Assembly: GCA_902614225.1 (NCBI GenBank)
Contig: CACMKJ010000009.1
Location: 1-32,178 of the forward strand
Length of the DNA: 32,178 bases
DNA from: Rhodospirillaceae bacterium
GTDB taxonomy: Bacteria > Pseudomonadota > Alphaproteobacteria > TMED109
Direction of reading: 5' to 3'
In this document: piece after piece, positions 30,003 through 32,178 of the stretch
Position numbering within the stretch: the stretch's first letter is position 1
How the letters are laid out: the number at the start of each line of letters is the position of its first letter
Made by a program: the position numbers and the translations under genes
The notes under the pieces: model-generated
Told to the model about the DNA's origin: nothing
The model's input: only the letters and a program-made list of their open reading frames with translations
Database searches by the model: none

Positions 30003-31263
30003 AGATTTAAAGAACCTTTGGTTGCCTTACACTCAAATGAAGGGGCTTAATAGCATTCTAAAAGCTCAGAAGACTAGTAGTAGTAAAATATTTTTAGATA
30101 ATGGAAAAAGCTTAATAGATGGTATTTCATCCTGGTGGACAGCCTGTCATGGGTACAATAACAAACATATAAGAAAAAAAATAATCAGCCAGTTAAATTT
30201 AATGCCTCATGTCATGTTTGGAGGATTAGTACATGATCAAGCTGTATTACTATCAAAAAGATTAAGTAAATTGTTAAATGATAAATTAGAAAAAGTATTT
30301 TTTACTGACTCAGGTTCAGTTTCTGTAGAAGTAGCCCTAAAAATTGCTATACAGTACTGGCTAAATAAAGGAAATGATAAAAAAAATAAATTTATTTTTT
30401 TTAAAAACGGTTATCATGGAGATACCTCAGGAACCATGGCAATTTGTGATCCCGAAGAAGGAATGCATAAATTATTTAAAAATTATTTAAGAAAAAATTA
30501 TATGTTAAATATTCCTGAAACTGAAAAAGACAGGAATAAGTTTGTTAACTTTGTTGATAAATATAATGACAAAGTGGCTGGAGTAATAATAGAACCTCTA
30601 GTTCAAGGAGCAGGAGGCATGAAATTCAATTCTCCTTCAACACTAGAATTTATTTATAAAGTAATAAAAAAATATAAGCTCCTATTAATATATGATGAAG
30701 TCGCTACGGGTTTTTTTAGAACTGGATCAATGTTTGCTTATCAACAAACTAATTCAAGCCCAGATATATTATGCATAGGTAAAGCCCTAACTGGAGGAAC
30801 ATTATCTTTAGCAGCAACTATAAGTACAGAAAAAGTCTTTGCTGCTTTTTTAAGTAGTAAAAAAAATAAAGAGCTGATGCATGGCCCCACATATATGGCG
30901 AATCCACTTGCTTGCTCTGCTGCAAATGCTTCATTAGATTTATTTGAAAAAGTTAATTATAAAAAAAAAATAAAAATAATTGAAAAAATTTTTCAAAAAG
31001 AACTCGAAAAATTCAGAGAGTTCACGTTTGTTAAACAGGTAAGAGCTAAAGGTGCAATTGGAGTTATTGAGTTTTTTAATTTATCAAAAAACAACATAAT
31101 ATGGTTACGAGAAGAATTTATTAAAAAAAATATATGGGTTAGACCACTTAAAAATATTATATATTTTATGCCACCATTTATAATAAATAAAAATGAATTA
31201 AATCATTTATTAGAATCTACATATAAAATATTATCAAAATGGAAAAAAAATAATGAAAAATAA
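29995..31263 (+). CDS. bioA: Adenosylmethionine--8-amino-7-oxononanoate aminotransferase
   Basis: A 422-residue class III PLP aminotransferase making 7,8-diaminopelargonate, with S-adenosylmethionine as the usual amino donor. Characteristic BioA motifs are LWLPYTQMK near the start, [20 protein letters not shown] (residues about 42-61), [20 protein letters not shown], the PLP aspartate in [20 protein letters not shown] and the Schiff-base lysine in [17 protein letters not shown], then [19 protein letters not shown]. Full length. It overlaps bioB by 8 bp upstream and the CoA-transferase gene by 11 bp downstream, so three genes form one rightward unit. bioC, bioH and bioZ are not in the window. 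Confidence 0.96.
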   Translation: MHKDLKNLWLPYTQMKGLNSILKAQKTSSSKIFLDNGKSLIDGISSWWTACHGYNNKHIRKKIISQLNLMPHVMFGGLVHDQAVLLSKRLSKLLNDKLEKVFFTDSGSVSVEVALKIAIQYWLNKGNDKKNKFIFFKNGYHGDTSGTMAICDPEEGMHKLFKNYLRKNYMLNIPETEKDRNKFVNFVDKYNDKVAGVIIEPLVQGAGGMKFNSPSTLEFIYKVIKKYKLLLIYDEVATGFFRTGSMFAYQQTNSSPDILCIGKALTGGTLSLAATISTEKVFAAFLSSKKNKELMHGPTYMANPLACSAANASLDLFEKVNYKKKIKIIEKIFQKELEKFREFTFVKQVRAKGAIGVIEFFNLSKNNIIWLREEFIKKNIWVRPLKNIIYFMPPFIINKNELNHLLESTYKILSKWKKNNEK

Positions 31264-32178
31264 AAAAAGCCCTTTAAATGGCTTGCTTGTTTTAGATTTA
31301 ACAAGAGTTCTCGCTGGTCCCTATGCTACGATGGTATTAAGTGATTTAGGAGCAAGAGTTATAAAAATTGAGTCACCTATTGGTGATGATGCAAGACAAT
31401 TTGGACCTTTTATTAAAGGAAAGTCAACCTACTTTTCTTCATTAAATAGAAATAAAGAGTCAATTTCTTTAAACTTAAAAGATAAAAAAGAAAAAAATAT
31501 TTTTTTAAAACTTCTTAAAAATGCAGATATATTGGTAGAAAATTATAGACCAGGAACACTCAAAAAATTAGGATTAAGCCCTGATTCATTAAGAAAAAAG
31601 TTTCCTAAATTAATAATTGCCTCTTGTTCAGGTTTTGGTCAAACTGGGCCTTGGAAAAATAAGCCAGCATATGATGTTATAGTACAAGCTCTTGGAGGTA
31701 TAATGAGTTTGACCGGTTACGAAGCTCATCCTCCTGTTAGAGTTGGAAGTTCAATAGGAGATATTACAGCTGGTCTCTTTACAGTTATTGGAATTCAGGC
31801 AGCACTTTTTAATAGAACTATAAGCAATAAGGGATCATACATAGATATTTCTATGCTAGATTGTCAAATTGCAATTCTTGAAAATGCAATATCCAGATTC
31901 TATAGTGAAAAAAAAATCCCAAAAAAACTAGGCTCTAGACACCCTTCTATTTCTCCTTTTGAAGCATATAAATGCAAAGATAATTATATAGTAGTAGCTG
32001 CCGGAAATGATAATTTATTTAAACAGTTTTGTGATTGTCTAAATATTAAATTACTTTTAACTAATAAAGATTTTAATAAGAATGATAAAAGGCTCAAGAA
32101 TGCTGATAAACTAAAAGCTATAATTGAAAAAGCTTTAAAAAAAAATAATGCTAATTATTGGATAAAAAAGTTAGAAAA
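31253..32178 (+). CDS. CaiB/BaiF (class III) CoA-transferase, possibly succinyl-CoA:glutarate type (3' end outside window)
   Basis: The frame opens at ATG 31253-31255, inside the last codons of bioA, and runs 308 codons to the window end; about 90-100 residues are missing from the usual 400. Class III features are VLDLTRVLAGPYATMVLSDL near residue 13, LNRNKESISLNLKD, ENYRPGTLKKLGL, CSGFGQTGPW and the catalytic-type aspartate in ISMLDCQIAILENA. By eye it resembles eukaryotic succinyl-CoA:glutarate CoA-transferase (DLTRVLAGP.ATM, STYF.S.NRNK, YIVVAAGN). In alphaproteobacteria that use BioZ, a CaiB-type enzyme supplies glutaryl-CoA for pimeloyl-ACP synthesis. The coupling to bioA fits this role, but other CoA acceptors cannot be excluded. 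Confidence 0.85.
   Translation, partial: MKNKKSPLNGLLVLDLTRVLAGPYATMVLSDLGARVIKIESPIGDDARQFGPFIKGKSTYFSSLNRNKESISLNLKDKKEKNIFLKLLKNADILVENYRPGTLKKLGLSPDSLRKKFPKLIIASCSGFGQTGPWKNKPAYDVIVQALGGIMSLTGYEAHPPVRVGSSIGDITAGLFTVIGIQAALFNRTISNKGSYIDISMLDCQIAILENAISRFYSEKKIPKKLGSRHPSISPFEAYKCKDNYIVVAAGNDNLFKQFCDCLNIKLLLTNKDFNKNDKRLKNADKLKAIIEKALKKNNANYWIKKLE

Noticed and set aside
1-32178. CRISPR array
   Set aside because: No regularly spaced short direct repeats with unique spacers were seen. The only regular repeat is the coding 105-bp unit.

Overview
The window comes from a strongly AT-rich bacterial genome (well under one third G+C by eye) with tight gene packing and overlapping stop/start codons. 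It carries a PrtD/HlyD/TolC type I secretion set, flavocytochrome c sulfide dehydrogenase, a CmcJ/NvfI-type oxygenase and a biotin operon that ends in a CaiB-type CoA-transferase. I read this as a low-G+C, probably marine, alphaproteobacterium (SAR11/HIMB59-like base composition). That placement is an inference; there is no rRNA here to test it.

Region 1 (1-9977) is accessory. Eleven genes encode diverged copies of one small secreted protein family. Each has a signal peptide, a roughly 130-residue all-beta-looking core with a GTGKY-like motif, and normally four cysteines. They fall into an upstream group (1-4404) and a downstream group (5059-9559); the downstream proteins are longer and several end in NYKKPE-like tails. 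Interspersed are a PhzF-like enzyme, a lipoprotein, a lipocalin-like secreted protein and two related small cytoplasmic proteins that share a CQKxF motif. Two decayed fragments of a resolvase-type helix-turn-helix protein lie within or at the edge of the array, and three array genes share a roughly 63-bp repeat across their 3' ends. I do not recognise a named family. The array looks like a locally expanding secreted-protein locus and is the most novel part of the window.

Region 2 (9967-15866) starts with a leftward thioesterase-glmU-glmS operon (UDP-GlcNAc supply). Facing it are a rightward crotonase-fold gene and a CmcJ/NvfI-type oxidoreductase, followed by two small unrecognised genes.

Region 3 (15894-27098) is a split type I secretion locus. 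A TolC-like outer membrane channel with a C-terminal SPOR domain is followed by a 1394-residue acidic substrate bearing thrombospondin type 3 repeats and an RTX-style C-terminus. Further on are the ABC exporter, the HlyD adaptor and a small secreted protein that starts directly at the HlyD stop codon. Between the two halves, on the opposite strand, sit tRNA-Asn(GTT) and an overlapping fccA-fccB pair for periplasmic sulfide oxidation.

Region 4 (27129-32178) is the biotin locus. bioF-bioD run left and bioB-bioA run right from a 41-bp divergent spacer. A CaiB/BaiF CoA-transferase overlaps the end of bioA and resembles succinyl-CoA:glutarate CoA-transferases, which would fit the alphaproteobacterial BioZ route to pimeloyl-ACP. 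It is cut off by the window end.
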